Below the pieces are notes generated by a model that was not told where the DNA came from, made no database searches, and saw only the letters and a list, made by a program, of their open reading frames with translations. Made by a program: the position numbers and the translations under genes. A DNA stretch of 64,000 nt from Methylophaga thiooxydans DMS010 (GTDB taxonomy: Bacteria; Pseudomonadota; Gammaproteobacteria; Nitrosococcales; Methylophagaceae). The stretch lies in the NCBI RefSeq assembly GCF_000156355.1, contig NZ_GG657883.1:160467-224466 (forward strand), written 5' to 3'. Numbering within the stretch: the first letter of the stretch is position 1; each line of letters opens with the position of its first letter. Of the stretch, positions 26,757-34,433 are shown piece by piece.

Positions 26757-27422
26757 TTAGTTTAACGCTTGCTCACGCATTCTTTTTTCGAGATCATTCC
26801 AAAGGCTGAGTTTGCTAGCTTCACCGACGCGTTGTCCATCACCACGTGATTTTGCTAACCATAAGCCGCCACCATTGAAACTGTAGACAGGCACTAAATC
26901 TCCGCGCTGACTGGCGGGTTTGATATCGACAATCAGATTGTCTAAAACCAAGGGCACTGAGCGTTTAGTTTCAAAGTAGGTTAATACCATATGCGCTTGG
27001 CCTATTTCTGTTGCTTTTACATAAGTGATACGCAGTTTTTCCTCGGGAACACCCAGTTCTTTGAGGGTAAAGTACTTAGCAATAGAATAATCTTCACAAT
27101 CGCCGGCACCAATTGACAGCATTTCAAGTGGTGTTGCCCAGTAGTCATTTTTATTCCACAAGTCGATATCATTTAAAAACAATACATTGGCATTAAAAAA
27201 CGTATTGACCAGTTCCAGTTTCTCTCTCTCAGTGAGTGCGTAATTCTCACTGTCATTGAGCAAATCACGCCAACCTTCCAGCCGCTTTCTAGCAAACTTG
27301 TTGTACTGATTCTCCACACTTTGCAATAGCTGCTCGGTGATGTTGAACTTTGCCGTAATAGGCAAAGACAACATCAGCAGGCTGGCAAAGATTAATACAA
27401 GGAGTCGGCGTGAGAACGGCAT
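26757..27422 (-). CDS. lapG: LapG-type periplasmic cysteine protease
   Basis: A 221-aa bacterial transglutaminase-like cysteine proteinase. It has an N-terminal signal/anchor (RLLVLIFASLLMLSLPITA) and the catalytic triad Cys in GAGDCEDYSIAKYF (~120), His in QAHMVLTYF and Asp in LVLDNL. In Pseudomonas, LapG cleaves the surface adhesin LapA when c-di-GMP falls. It lies 12 bp downstream of lapD in the same transcript. No LapA-type adhesin or its type-I exporter is in this window, so the substrate gene must be elsewhere. Confidence 0.9.
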   Translation of the reverse strand: MPFSRRLLVLIFASLLMLSLPITAKFNITEQLLQSVENQYNKFARKRLEGWRDLLNDSENYALTEREKLELVNTFFNANVLFLNDIDLWNKNDYWATPLEMLSIGAGDCEDYSIAKYFTLKELGVPEEKLRITYVKATEIGQAHMVLTYFETKRSVPLVLDNLIVDIKPASQRGDLVPVYSFNGGGLWLAKSRGDGQRVGEASKLSLWNDLEKRMREQALN

Positions 27423-27434
27423 AGTCCAATGCTT

Positions 27435-29333
27435 TTATCGGCTGATACCGTATAAGCCTGCCTGTTTGACAAACTCGAAGTCATCATCTGCTTTCACTGA
27501 CTCAGCCAATACCTTAATTTCGACTAAGCTGGCCACTTCCTGAATGATTTCAATAAAATCAGGTTTGTTGACATTGCCTCTTATATTTTCTGTCACGTTT
27601 CGTGACAGACGAATATAGTCTATGTGCAACTCACGAAGCATATCGGTCGTAATAATGTCTGAGGAATAACGTTTGAGTAAGGTGGTTGCGCCTAAATTTT
27701 TGACAAAACTGCTGAAGCTGGCAAAAGCGGCCAGGTCTTTCGCAGCCGCATACGCCGTAACAGAAAAAGCGAGCAAATTATTCGCTAGTGTAGTTTGTTC
27801 CAGTCTGGCACTTAGCCATGCATGAAACTCTGCTGATGCCACCGAGACCATAGAGAGGTTGATGGTGACAGGTACTTGCTGATCAGCTTGCTCCATTTTG
27901 TGAATGATCTTATTGATGATGCATCTATCCAACATTTCAGCTTGATTGAATTCCTGAGCCATTGAGAAAAAGGTGCCAATAGGAAGCTGCATACCATCGC
28001 TGTCGGTCACCACTGTAAAGGCCTCTTGCATGACTTTTACTGGCGCAGCACCGCTATAGTTGAATGCCTCAGCAGTAAAGGTGATTTCAGGCGTGTTGTT
28101 ATCAATTGTTTGATGGATGATAGCTTTCCATTCTTGCTCTGATCGAGAACTGATGGAGTCTTGTTTAATGAAGTAAGCATTGAGGCCGATGATCCTAGCT
28201 TGTTCGTATGCTTCGATCATGGCTGGCATGAGTCGATCAAACTCACTGGATCTATCAAATAAGACGATGCCTGTGTGTACCATATCTTCAATATCGTAGC
28301 GTTGCCCCAGATGTGTTACATCCTGCTTGAGTTTGTCGGCTAAAACTGTGATGGTCTTCTCATCTGCTTCTGGACACAACAGCGCAAACTCAGAACCATA
28401 CAACCGATAGGCATCACCGTGGTTTGCAACGCATTGCTTCAGCGTTTGGGCAAACTCACGTAGTAAAGTATCAACAACGTCATTACCTTTGTCTTTGCTA
28501 ATCTCAGCAAGATCGTCAAATTTGATATAGATGGCGTAGCCCGTTTGGCTGGCAGACATGGCTTTTTTTACATCAACATCAAAGGTGGGTTGATTGAATA
28601 AGCCCGTCAGAAGGTCTCGTTTCAGACTGTCATTCAGTGAGTCCAGACGACTATTGAGGCGGGCGATGGTGTCGCCAATTTTTTTCGACATACCATTCAT
28701 TGATGTCGCTACCTGACGAACCTCACGGGTCCATGGTAATTGAGTGATGGTTGTAAAATTACCAGTTGAGATTTCGTTGGCTTGTTTTTGAATATCTTTT
28801 AGTGGTTTTAGAGTAAACCGCAATACCAGCATTAACAGCGCGAAAGCAGCAAGAAAGATAAGAAAAGAGTAAAGCAGGGTTTCTTTGGCTTGCTCGTAAA
28901 GCTTCAGGTAGGCATAAGCAGGGTTACTGCTGACATGAATCGTGCCTGAGATAGTCCAACCAGAGCTGATTTCTGAGACTGCAGTCGCGGGTTGCATCGG
29001 TAATAATTGAATGATCCAACTGGGCACGCCTTCCATTTGCACAGGGTTGGTTAATTTGACTAAGTTTTCACCATCGACGTTTTCTAACCGCATTTCTTTG
29101 TAGTAACCCATATCGAAAATGGCATTCATCATGGTTTGTAAGATAGGGTCTTGCTCGTCGCTCATATGGGGACTGAGTGATAAGCCTAACGATGTCGCGG
29201 TGTCTTGAACATGAATCTCAGATTCAACTTCCAGATAATTACGAATATTGCTCATACTCAGCAAAAAACTAACCGAGAACACAATCAGGAAAATCAGACT
29301 GATAAGAATCAAAAGTTGTTTGGACAAAGACAT
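27435..29333 (-). CDS. lapD: LapD-type c-di-GMP receptor (degenerate GGDEF-EAL)
   Basis: A 632-aa inner-membrane protein. TM1 is at ~8-28, followed by a LapD/MoxY periplasmic module (~29-150), TM2 at ~153-173, a HAMP linker, then GGDEF and EAL domains. Both enzyme domains look inactive: the GGDEF signature reads YGSEF and the EAL signature AEAF. This is expected for LapD, which binds c-di-GMP through its EAL domain and then holds LapG. The adjoining lapG gene supports the assignment. It controls release of surface adhesin and so biofilm dispersal. Confidence 0.9.
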   Translation of the reverse strand: MSLSKQLLILISLIFLIVFSVSFLLSMSNIRNYLEVESEIHVQDTATSLGLSLSPHMSDEQDPILQTMMNAIFDMGYYKEMRLENVDGENLVKLTNPVQMEGVPSWIIQLLPMQPATAVSEISSGWTISGTIHVSSNPAYAYLKLYEQAKETLLYSFLIFLAAFALLMLVLRFTLKPLKDIQKQANEISTGNFTTITQLPWTREVRQVATSMNGMSKKIGDTIARLNSRLDSLNDSLKRDLLTGLFNQPTFDVDVKKAMSASQTGYAIYIKFDDLAEISKDKGNDVVDTLLREFAQTLKQCVANHGDAYRLYGSEFALLCPEADEKTITVLADKLKQDVTHLGQRYDIEDMVHTGIVLFDRSSEFDRLMPAMIEAYEQARIIGLNAYFIKQDSISSRSEQEWKAIIHQTIDNNTPEITFTAEAFNYSGAAPVKVMQEAFTVVTDSDGMQLPIGTFFSMAQEFNQAEMLDRCIINKIIHKMEQADQQVPVTINLSMVSVASAEFHAWLSARLEQTTLANNLLAFSVTAYAAAKDLAAFASFSSFVKNLGATTLLKRYSSDIITTDMLRELHIDYIRLSRNVTENIRGNVNKPDFIEIIQEVASLVEIKVLAESVKADDDFEFVKQAGLYGISR

Positions 29334-29546
29334 AATGAATTTCCTCGAAACAGGCCCATGCCTAAAATTAATACGTTACCTGATGTATGCCAGCTAAAGC
29401 GATTGTTTTCAGGTAATTTATCGTTAAACGCTCTCACAATACCTTGCGCTGTGAAAGCAGGCAAGAAACACGTAATAGAACGCTAAGGCTTTTGTTTTAT
29501 ATAGCTGATTGCTAGGATCGTTATTTACTTGCTCTAGGACCTTTAT

Positions 29547-30467
29547 ATGTTAACGACCATGATGCAGATGGGACTGCTGATTGCCTTTGGTTCAGTTTGG
29601 CAATTGTTGGCGCCGAAGCATATTCCGGCCTTGGCGCATCGTCGTGCCTTAACCGATTTGGTGTTTTATATCCTGCTGCCGGCTCTGGTGTTAGATGTGA
29701 TCTGGGGAGCATCAATTGATGTGACGTCGATGAAAATTTCCCTTGTTGCCTTATCTGGGCTAGCGGTCTCGGCGCTGTTAATGTGGTTCATGCTGCGTTT
29801 TTACACAACCAATCAAGCACAAAAAGGTGCATTGATGATGGCGGCGATTTTTCCCAATGCGACCTATCTGGGCTTGCCGGTGACCAATCAGGTTTTAGGA
29901 AGCTGGAGTAACTCAGTAGTACTGCAATATGACTTGTTCGCCTGTACGCCGGTGTTGATGACGCTGGGAATTTTGATGGCACATCATTTTGGGTCAACCG
30001 AAAGATCGGTTCATCCTTTGCGTGAATTGACCCGGGTGCCACCACTATGGGCTGTGGCTGTGGCCATGATATTGAATTTACTTGCTGTGCCTCGCCCCGA
30101 GATTGTTCACAACACCCTGGCGACGCTCTCTGGCGGCGTTGTACCGTTGATGCTTATTGCTTTGGGAATGAGCCTCCGGTGGGACACCATCAGACTACGT
30201 TTCTTACCTTTATTATTGCCCGTGAGTGTGATCTCATTACTTATCGCACCGTTTATCGCGCTTGTTACCAGTTACGGATTAGCAATGCCTGAACAGATAA
30301 CAACCGCTGTTGTGTTATTAAGCGCCATGCCTACCATGATATTTGGCATTGTCATCTGTGAACGCTATCAATTAGATAGTGCTATTTATGCCGCCGCCGT
30401 GTTTTTAACCACGTTAATCAGTGTGGTGTCATTAACGCTTTGGTTTCATTGGTTACCGGCAGTGTGA
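29547..30467 (+). CDS. AEC family transporter
   Basis: A 306-aa inner-membrane protein of the auxin efflux carrier (AEC) family with 8-10 hydrophobic helices. Family blocks are FYILLPALVLDVIWGA, AAIFPNATYLGLPVTNQVLG and LSAMPTMIFGIVICERY. The bacterial substrates are mostly organic acids or unknown. AGGA precedes the ATG. The 3' end overlaps the convergent cinA-like gene by 22 bp. Confidence 0.87.
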   Translation: MLTTMMQMGLLIAFGSVWQLLAPKHIPALAHRRALTDLVFYILLPALVLDVIWGASIDVTSMKISLVALSGLAVSALLMWFMLRFYTTNQAQKGALMMAAIFPNATYLGLPVTNQVLGSWSNSVVLQYDLFACTPVLMTLGILMAHHFGSTERSVHPLRELTRVPPLWAVAVAMILNLLAVPRPEIVHNTLATLSGGVVPLMLIALGMSLRWDTIRLRFLPLLLPVSVISLLIAPFIALVTSYGLAMPEQITTAVVLLSAMPTMIFGIVICERYQLDSAIYAAAVFLTTLISVVSLTLWFHWLPAV

Positions 30468-31198
30468 TCAGACCACTCAAAGCCTAATTTTTCGATGGCT
30501 GCTATCATCAGTGTCATCGCCTGTTCAATATCATCGTCTTCTCCCCGAAGACTGAGCTCAATGTAGGGAACATCGCCCAAGTGGGGTAGGCTCGACAGCA
30601 GTAAGTTAGGAAAGGCATCCACGATCTCATTCATGATCTCAAGCAGATCCGACTCGCGACCTTTGGTAATAGTGATAATACGTTCAGAACGCGGGCTTAA
30701 ATCGCGTAAATCCTGATAGTTATTATCCAGTATCCACTCAACCATCGGCCATGCCATTTCAGGGAAACCGGGCATGAAGTGATGATTATCAATACTAAAG
30801 CCGGGTACGCGATTAACCGGGTTGGGAATTATACGGCTGCCTTCTGGCAAATGACCCATCAAAATACGGTTTGGATATGCTGAGTCTCCATATTGCGCCT
30901 CAATTTCACGAACGGCATCAGGATGGGGCTCTATGCCAACTTGCTTAACTAAAGCAACCGTCTGGCGAGTGCGATCATCAGGTGTAGCGCCAATGCCGCC
31001 AAAGCTGAAAACGAGATCCGGCGATGTCATTGAAAAACGTATGACTCGTTCCAGTTGTTGCGCATCATCACCAACAATGATGGTCCAACTCAGTTCTAGA
31101 CCACGGTCAGCAAGAATCGACTGTAAGAAAGCAAAGTGTCGATCCTGGCGTTTACCGCTCAGAATTTCATCACCAATAATCAAAGCACCGATTTTCAT
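30446..31198 (-). CDS. CinA-like molybdopterin-binding domain protein
   Basis: A 250-aa protein with a MoaB/MogA-type molybdopterin-binding domain as found in the N-terminal half of CinA. Motifs: IGDEILSGKRQDRH (~8-21), FSFGGIGATPDDRTRQ (~84-99) and LPEGSRIIPNPVNRVPGFSI (~127-146). It lacks the nicotinamide deamidase half of long CinA proteins. Family members are linked to NMN deamidation or ADP-ribose hydrolysis; here the activity cannot be assigned. It overlaps the upstream haemoglobin stop (TAATG), so they are co-translated. Confidence 0.87.
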   Translation of the reverse strand: MKIGALIIGDEILSGKRQDRHFAFLQSILADRGLELSWTIIVGDDAQQLERVIRFSMTSPDLVFSFGGIGATPDDRTRQTVALVKQVGIEPHPDAVREIEAQYGDSAYPNRILMGHLPEGSRIIPNPVNRVPGFSIDNHHFMPGFPEMAWPMVEWILDNNYQDLRDLSPRSERIITITKGRESDLLEIMNEIVDAFPNLLLSSLPHLGDVPYIELSLRGEDDDIEQAMTLMIAAIEKLGFEWSDHTAGNQ

Positions 31199-31620
31199 TA
31201 CGCTGGTTGTTCCTCTCTATTACGCATGAAATCAGCCGTTTGAACGAAAGAGGACATCAGCTGTTCTGCAAATAAATTATCCAAATTCAGTTTTTTTAGC
31301 GCCTGAGCCATACAATAAAGCCATTGATCACGTTCTTCAATGCCGATAGGGAAAGGCATATGTCTGGCACGTAAGCGTGGGTGACCATATAGATCGGTAT
31401 AGAGTGGGGGACCGCCCAACCAACCGGTCAGAAATAGATATAATTTTTCTTCGCTGATTTTGATATCTTCAGGGTGTAAGTCCCGTATCAATTGAGTTTG
31501 CGGTGTATCACACATGATTTGGTAAAAGGTTTCGCACAAGGTTCGTACACCGTCCTCACCACCAATTCGCTCATAAGGTGTTGCTATCTCTGCCATGGGA
31601 TCATCTTGAATAAAAAGCAT
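31198..31620 (-). CDS. group II truncated haemoglobin
   Basis: A 2/2 haemoglobin (TrHbO/group II) of 140 aa from this start. Family features: PYERIGGEDGVRTLCETFYQ, DLHPEDIKISEEKLYLFLTGWLGGP with distal-site Trp, and the proximal His in YGHPRLRARHMPFPIG. Group II globins bind O2, NO or peroxide. The frame extends to a GTG at 31683, but the fae promoter lies inside that extension, so a later start is preferred; ATG at 31596 (MAEIATPYERIGG) is also possible. It forms a two-gene unit with the cinA-like gene. Confidence 0.88.
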   Translation of the reverse strand: MLFIQDDPMAEIATPYERIGGEDGVRTLCETFYQIMCDTPQTQLIRDLHPEDIKISEEKLYLFLTGWLGGPPLYTDLYGHPRLRARHMPFPIGIEERDQWLYCMAQALKKLNLDNLFAEQLMSSFVQTADFMRNREEQPA

Positions 31621-31661
31621 TAGTTTAACGTGCTTGTTATGACCAATAAAGTGAATCAAGG

Positions 31662-31690
31662 TTGCGACAGCCGACTCAGACACGGATAAT
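31662..31690 (+). promoter_or_regulatory. probable sigma-70 promoter of fae
   Basis: TTGCGA at 31662-31667 and GATAAT at 31685-31690 with a 17-bp spacer, 40 bp upstream of the fae ATG. The transcript would have a strong GAGGAG site at 31716-31721. Both hexamers match sigma-70 consensus in most positions and the spacing is ideal. Confidence 0.55.
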
Positions 31691-31729
31691 TGTCGAGTCT
31701 TTTAAGCAATCCTATGAGGAGAAAATCCT

Positions 31730-32278
31730 ATGAGTGATAAAATTATTATGCGTACCGGTGAAGCACTGGTTGGCGGTGGTCCAGCATTTACAGCTGCAGA
31801 ACCTGAAGTTGTTATTGGTGAATTAGACGGTCCATTCGGTACGGCGTTTGCTAACCTGATGGGTGATCAAGTTCAAGGTCACTCACGCGTTTTGGCGCTG
31901 ATGAACACAGATATGCAAGTTCGCCCAGCAACTCTGATGGTATCGAAAGTTACTGTTAAGAAAACGGCCTACACCAACATCCTGATGGGTACGGTCCAAG
32001 GCGCTATTGCTAACGGTGTTCTGGATGCAGTGCGTAACGGCACCATCCCTAAAGAAAAAGTAAATGATCTCGGTATCATCGTTTCTGTTTGGTTGAACCC
32101 AAGCATTACAACTGTTGAAGATTTGGATCATGAAGCCTTGTTCAATATTCACCGCGAAGCAACACGTCGCGCGCTTGAAAAAGCAATGAACAATGAACCA
32201 AGCATTGATTACCTGCTGGAAAACCAAGAAAAACTGGTTCACAAGTACTACCAGAAAGAACTGGACGCTAAGGCATAA
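31730..32278 (+). CDS. formaldehyde-activating enzyme family protein (Fae-like, catalytic His not conserved)
   Basis: A 182-aa Fae-family protein. Fae condenses formaldehyde with tetrahydromethanopterin in methylotrophs. Family blocks: TGEALVGGGPAF, GTAFANLM, RPATLMVSKVTVK and a C-terminal helix region. In Methylobacterium extorquens Fae the catalytic His22 lies in VAHIDLIIG; here the aligned segment reads AAEPEVVIG, with Glu instead of His and no other His nearby. It may thus be a Fae paralogue (Fae2/Fae3 type) with altered activity. Strong ribosome site, biased codons and a good terminator point to high expression as a single-gene transcript. Confidence 0.9.
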   Translation: MSDKIIMRTGEALVGGGPAFTAAEPEVVIGELDGPFGTAFANLMGDQVQGHSRVLALMNTDMQVRPATLMVSKVTVKKTAYTNILMGTVQGAIANGVLDAVRNGTIPKEKVNDLGIIVSVWLNPSITTVEDLDHEALFNIHREATRRALEKAMNNEPSIDYLLENQEKLVHKYYQKELDAKA

Positions 32279-32349
32279 AATAAGAGGAAACTCAACGAGT
32301 TGAATGTGGTCAATCAGTATGAGGATTGATTCACAGCCTCAATATATTA

Positions 32350-32387
32350 ACGGTCTGTCTGCTAATAGTAGATAGGCCGTTTTTTTT
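32350..32387 (+). terminator. rho-independent terminator of fae
   Basis: An 11-bp stem (ACGGTCTGTCT paired with AGATAGGCCGT, two G-U pairs), a 9-nt loop and a run of eight T at 32380-32387, 72 bp after the fae stop. It is the clearest intrinsic terminator in the window. Confidence 0.88.
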
Positions 32388-32390
32388 GGT

Positions 32391-32933
32391 ATGTATAATG
32401 AAAGCATGATTGATTCCGCCCAGGCCGAAATGGATATTTATTCCATAGAAAAACTGATGCATGAAACCCGACAATTGGCGGCAAAATACCGCCAAACGAC
32501 GGGTAGTACGTTACCCGTAACCAGTGAAATTGCACGCTTTGACGCGGCTCGCGCCCTAGATTTAGTCTTAATTGATGATGCAAATAGCCATATTGATGCG
32601 ATAGGTCGAAGTGGCGATCGCACAGATAAACGGGTCATCATCAAAGGCAGAGCCATATTTGACACAACACGGGCGAGTCCTCGAATAGGTCAACTTAATC
32701 CTGAGCAGGACTGGGACTTAGTTGTGCTGGTGTTGTTTGATGAGAACTACGAAGTCGATGAAATATTTGAAGCTAGTCGCGAAGCCATTGCCGATGCACT
32801 TGATTCGAAACGAGACAGTAACCGCAAAAAACGTGGTGCGATGTCGATAGCGCAGTTTAAAATCATCGGTCAGCGCGTCTGGAGTCGTGAAAATGGCCCT
32901 GAGCAGGACGTTTGGGATAACCAAGAGAGCTAA
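32391..32933 (+). CDS. conserved hypothetical protein, possibly nuclease-like fold
   Basis: A 180-aa soluble protein. The N-terminal third is helical (IYSIEKLMHETRQLAAKYRQ). The middle has HIDAIGRSGDRTDKRVIIKGRAIF, a D...(x)IK arrangement reminiscent of PD-(D/E)XK folds, though the usual acidic or Gln residue before x-Lys is Ile here. Then come RIGQLNPEQDWDLVVLVLFD and YEVDEIFEASREAI. I recall such proteins as an uncharacterised DUF. The first ATG (32391) directly follows the fae terminator; a second ATG is at 32406. TATAAT at 32394-32399 could be a -10 for the second start or beyond; there is no good ribosome site. Confidence 0.68.
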   Translation: MYNESMIDSAQAEMDIYSIEKLMHETRQLAAKYRQTTGSTLPVTSEIARFDAARALDLVLIDDANSHIDAIGRSGDRTDKRVIIKGRAIFDTTRASPRIGQLNPEQDWDLVVLVLFDENYEVDEIFEASREAIADALDSKRDSNRKKRGAMSIAQFKIIGQRVWSRENGPEQDVWDNQES

Positions 32934-32948
32934 TTAAAGGGAGTCGAT

Positions 32949-33521
32949 ATGAGCGTGGGTGGATTTATATTCTGGGGTTTGGTGGCTGTTTTACTGGTTT
33001 ATATCGTTATTCTTTACAACAATCTGGTCAGTCTGAAACATAATGTCAGTAAGGCATGGTCTAATATCGACGTGTTACTCAAACAGCGTCACGACGAGTT
33101 ACCCAAGTTAGTCGAAACCTGCCGTCAATACATGCAATATGAACAAGAAACTTTAGAAAAGGTAATGCAGGCCAGATCGTCGGTTGCTACTGCACAGCAA
33201 CAGGGTGATATCGCCCAACTTGGACAAGCTGAGGGCGCATTGCGTTTAGGCTTAGGCAGTTTATTTGCGGTAGCAGAAGCCTATCCTGATTTAAAAGCTG
33301 ATGAGACTTTTCAACATTTACAGGCCAGAATTTCGGGGCTTGAAAATGCGATTGCAGATCGGCGTGAATTCTATAATGAAAGTGTGAATATCAATAATGT
33401 CAGGATAGAGCAGTTCCCCGACCTTATCATCGCGCGCTTTTTCAATTTCAAAGCATTTACCCTGCTTGAGTTTACAGAGCAGGAAACGGTTGATGTTAAC
33501 TTACGTAAGCTTTTCGACTAA
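32949..33521 (+). CDS. LemA family protein
   Basis: A 190-aa LemA-family membrane-anchored protein. It has a single N-terminal membrane helix (FIFWGLVAVLLVYIVILYN) followed by the family signature AWSNIDVLLKQRHDELPKLVETC and a long coiled helical bundle, with ISGLENAIADRREFYNESVN near the end. The role is unknown; LemA proteins are commonly encoded next to GIDE-like or TPM-domain membrane proteins, as here. AAGGGAG precedes the ATG. The next gene starts 3 bp after its stop. Confidence 0.92.
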   Translation: MSVGGFIFWGLVAVLLVYIVILYNNLVSLKHNVSKAWSNIDVLLKQRHDELPKLVETCRQYMQYEQETLEKVMQARSSVATAQQQGDIAQLGQAEGALRLGLGSLFAVAEAYPDLKADETFQHLQARISGLENAIADRREFYNESVNINNVRIEQFPDLIIARFFNFKAFTLLEFTEQETVDVNLRKLFD

Positions 33522-33524
33522 ACA

Positions 33525-34433
33525 GTGCAGACGTTCTTGGCGCGAGTTGCTAGCGAATTAAAACAACTCAGTGACGTAGAGTTCTGGATAGGGTTTTCGG
33601 TTGTTTTCGTCATCGCGGCTTATGCGTTTTGGCGAATGGTGTGTTGGTTTCAACACAGTAAACTCATAGAAAACACGCCCACTGCGCGTATTCGATCTGC
33701 TCCGCAAGGCTATATCGAACTTATTGGTGAAGCCAAATTGATGGATGGTCCACCGATTGTGTCCCCCTTGTCCGGCACACGCTGCACTTGGTATGAATAT
33801 AAAATAGAAGAAAAAGTCCGTGAGTATGATGGAAAAGGACATTTTCGCTCTCGTTGGCGGTTGGTGAAAGAACACATTAGTGAAGAGATTTTTTTACTCG
33901 CTGATGACAGTGCTGAGTGTGTTATTGATCCCGATGAAGCAACAGTGATTACTCGTGATAAGCGGGTCTGGCATAACCATGCTATCGCTCCGCCACGACG
34001 ATATACAGAACGAACAATACTGGAAGGCGAGCCAGTTTATGCGCTTGGATTATTTAAGACAGTAGCCAGCGTTGAAGATAATACAATACGTAAACAAGTC
34101 AGTTTGAAGTTACGTGAATGGAAAAATGACCCAAATCAGCTGTTACAACGTTATGATACCGACCGAGATGCTGAAATCAGTGCGAAGGAATGGCAAAAGG
34201 CACAGTCTGATGCCACGCTGGCAGTTAAACGGGATATTGGCCAACGAGCAAAAATGAAACAACTGAGTATGTTACGAGTAAGCCCTCATAAAAGTCAGCC
34301 TTATATACTGTCCACAGTGCCAGAGCATAAATTGGTATCACGCTACCAACGCCGTGCCGTATTGGCGATGGTCGGCTTTATGAGTCTCGGAGCAATGCTA
34401 GTTTGGGCCATCAATCAGCGTTTGGTAATGTGA
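33525..34433 (+). CDS. GIDE/E3-ligase-like domain membrane protein
   Basis: A 302-aa membrane protein with a TM helix at ~20-38 (FWIGFSVVFVIAAYAFW), a GIDE-type (BAM-like) beta domain containing SAPQGYIELIGEAKLMDGP and PLSGTRCTWYEYKIEE, and a C-terminal TM (AVLAMVGFMSLGAMLVWAI). Bacterial GIDE domains lack the RING finger of the eukaryotic MULAN proteins, so no ligase activity is implied. The GTG start has no clear ribosome site and probably depends on coupling to lemA. The stop overlaps the helicase start (TGATG). Confidence 0.82.
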   Translation: MQTFLARVASELKQLSDVEFWIGFSVVFVIAAYAFWRMVCWFQHSKLIENTPTARIRSAPQGYIELIGEAKLMDGPPIVSPLSGTRCTWYEYKIEEKVREYDGKGHFRSRWRLVKEHISEEIFLLADDSAECVIDPDEATVITRDKRVWHNHAIAPPRRYTERTILEGEPVYALGLFKTVASVEDNTIRKQVSLKLREWKNDPNQLLQRYDTDRDAEISAKEWQKAQSDATLAVKRDIGQRAKMKQLSMLRVSPHKSQPYILSTVPEHKLVSRYQRRAVLAMVGFMSLGAMLVWAINQRLVM

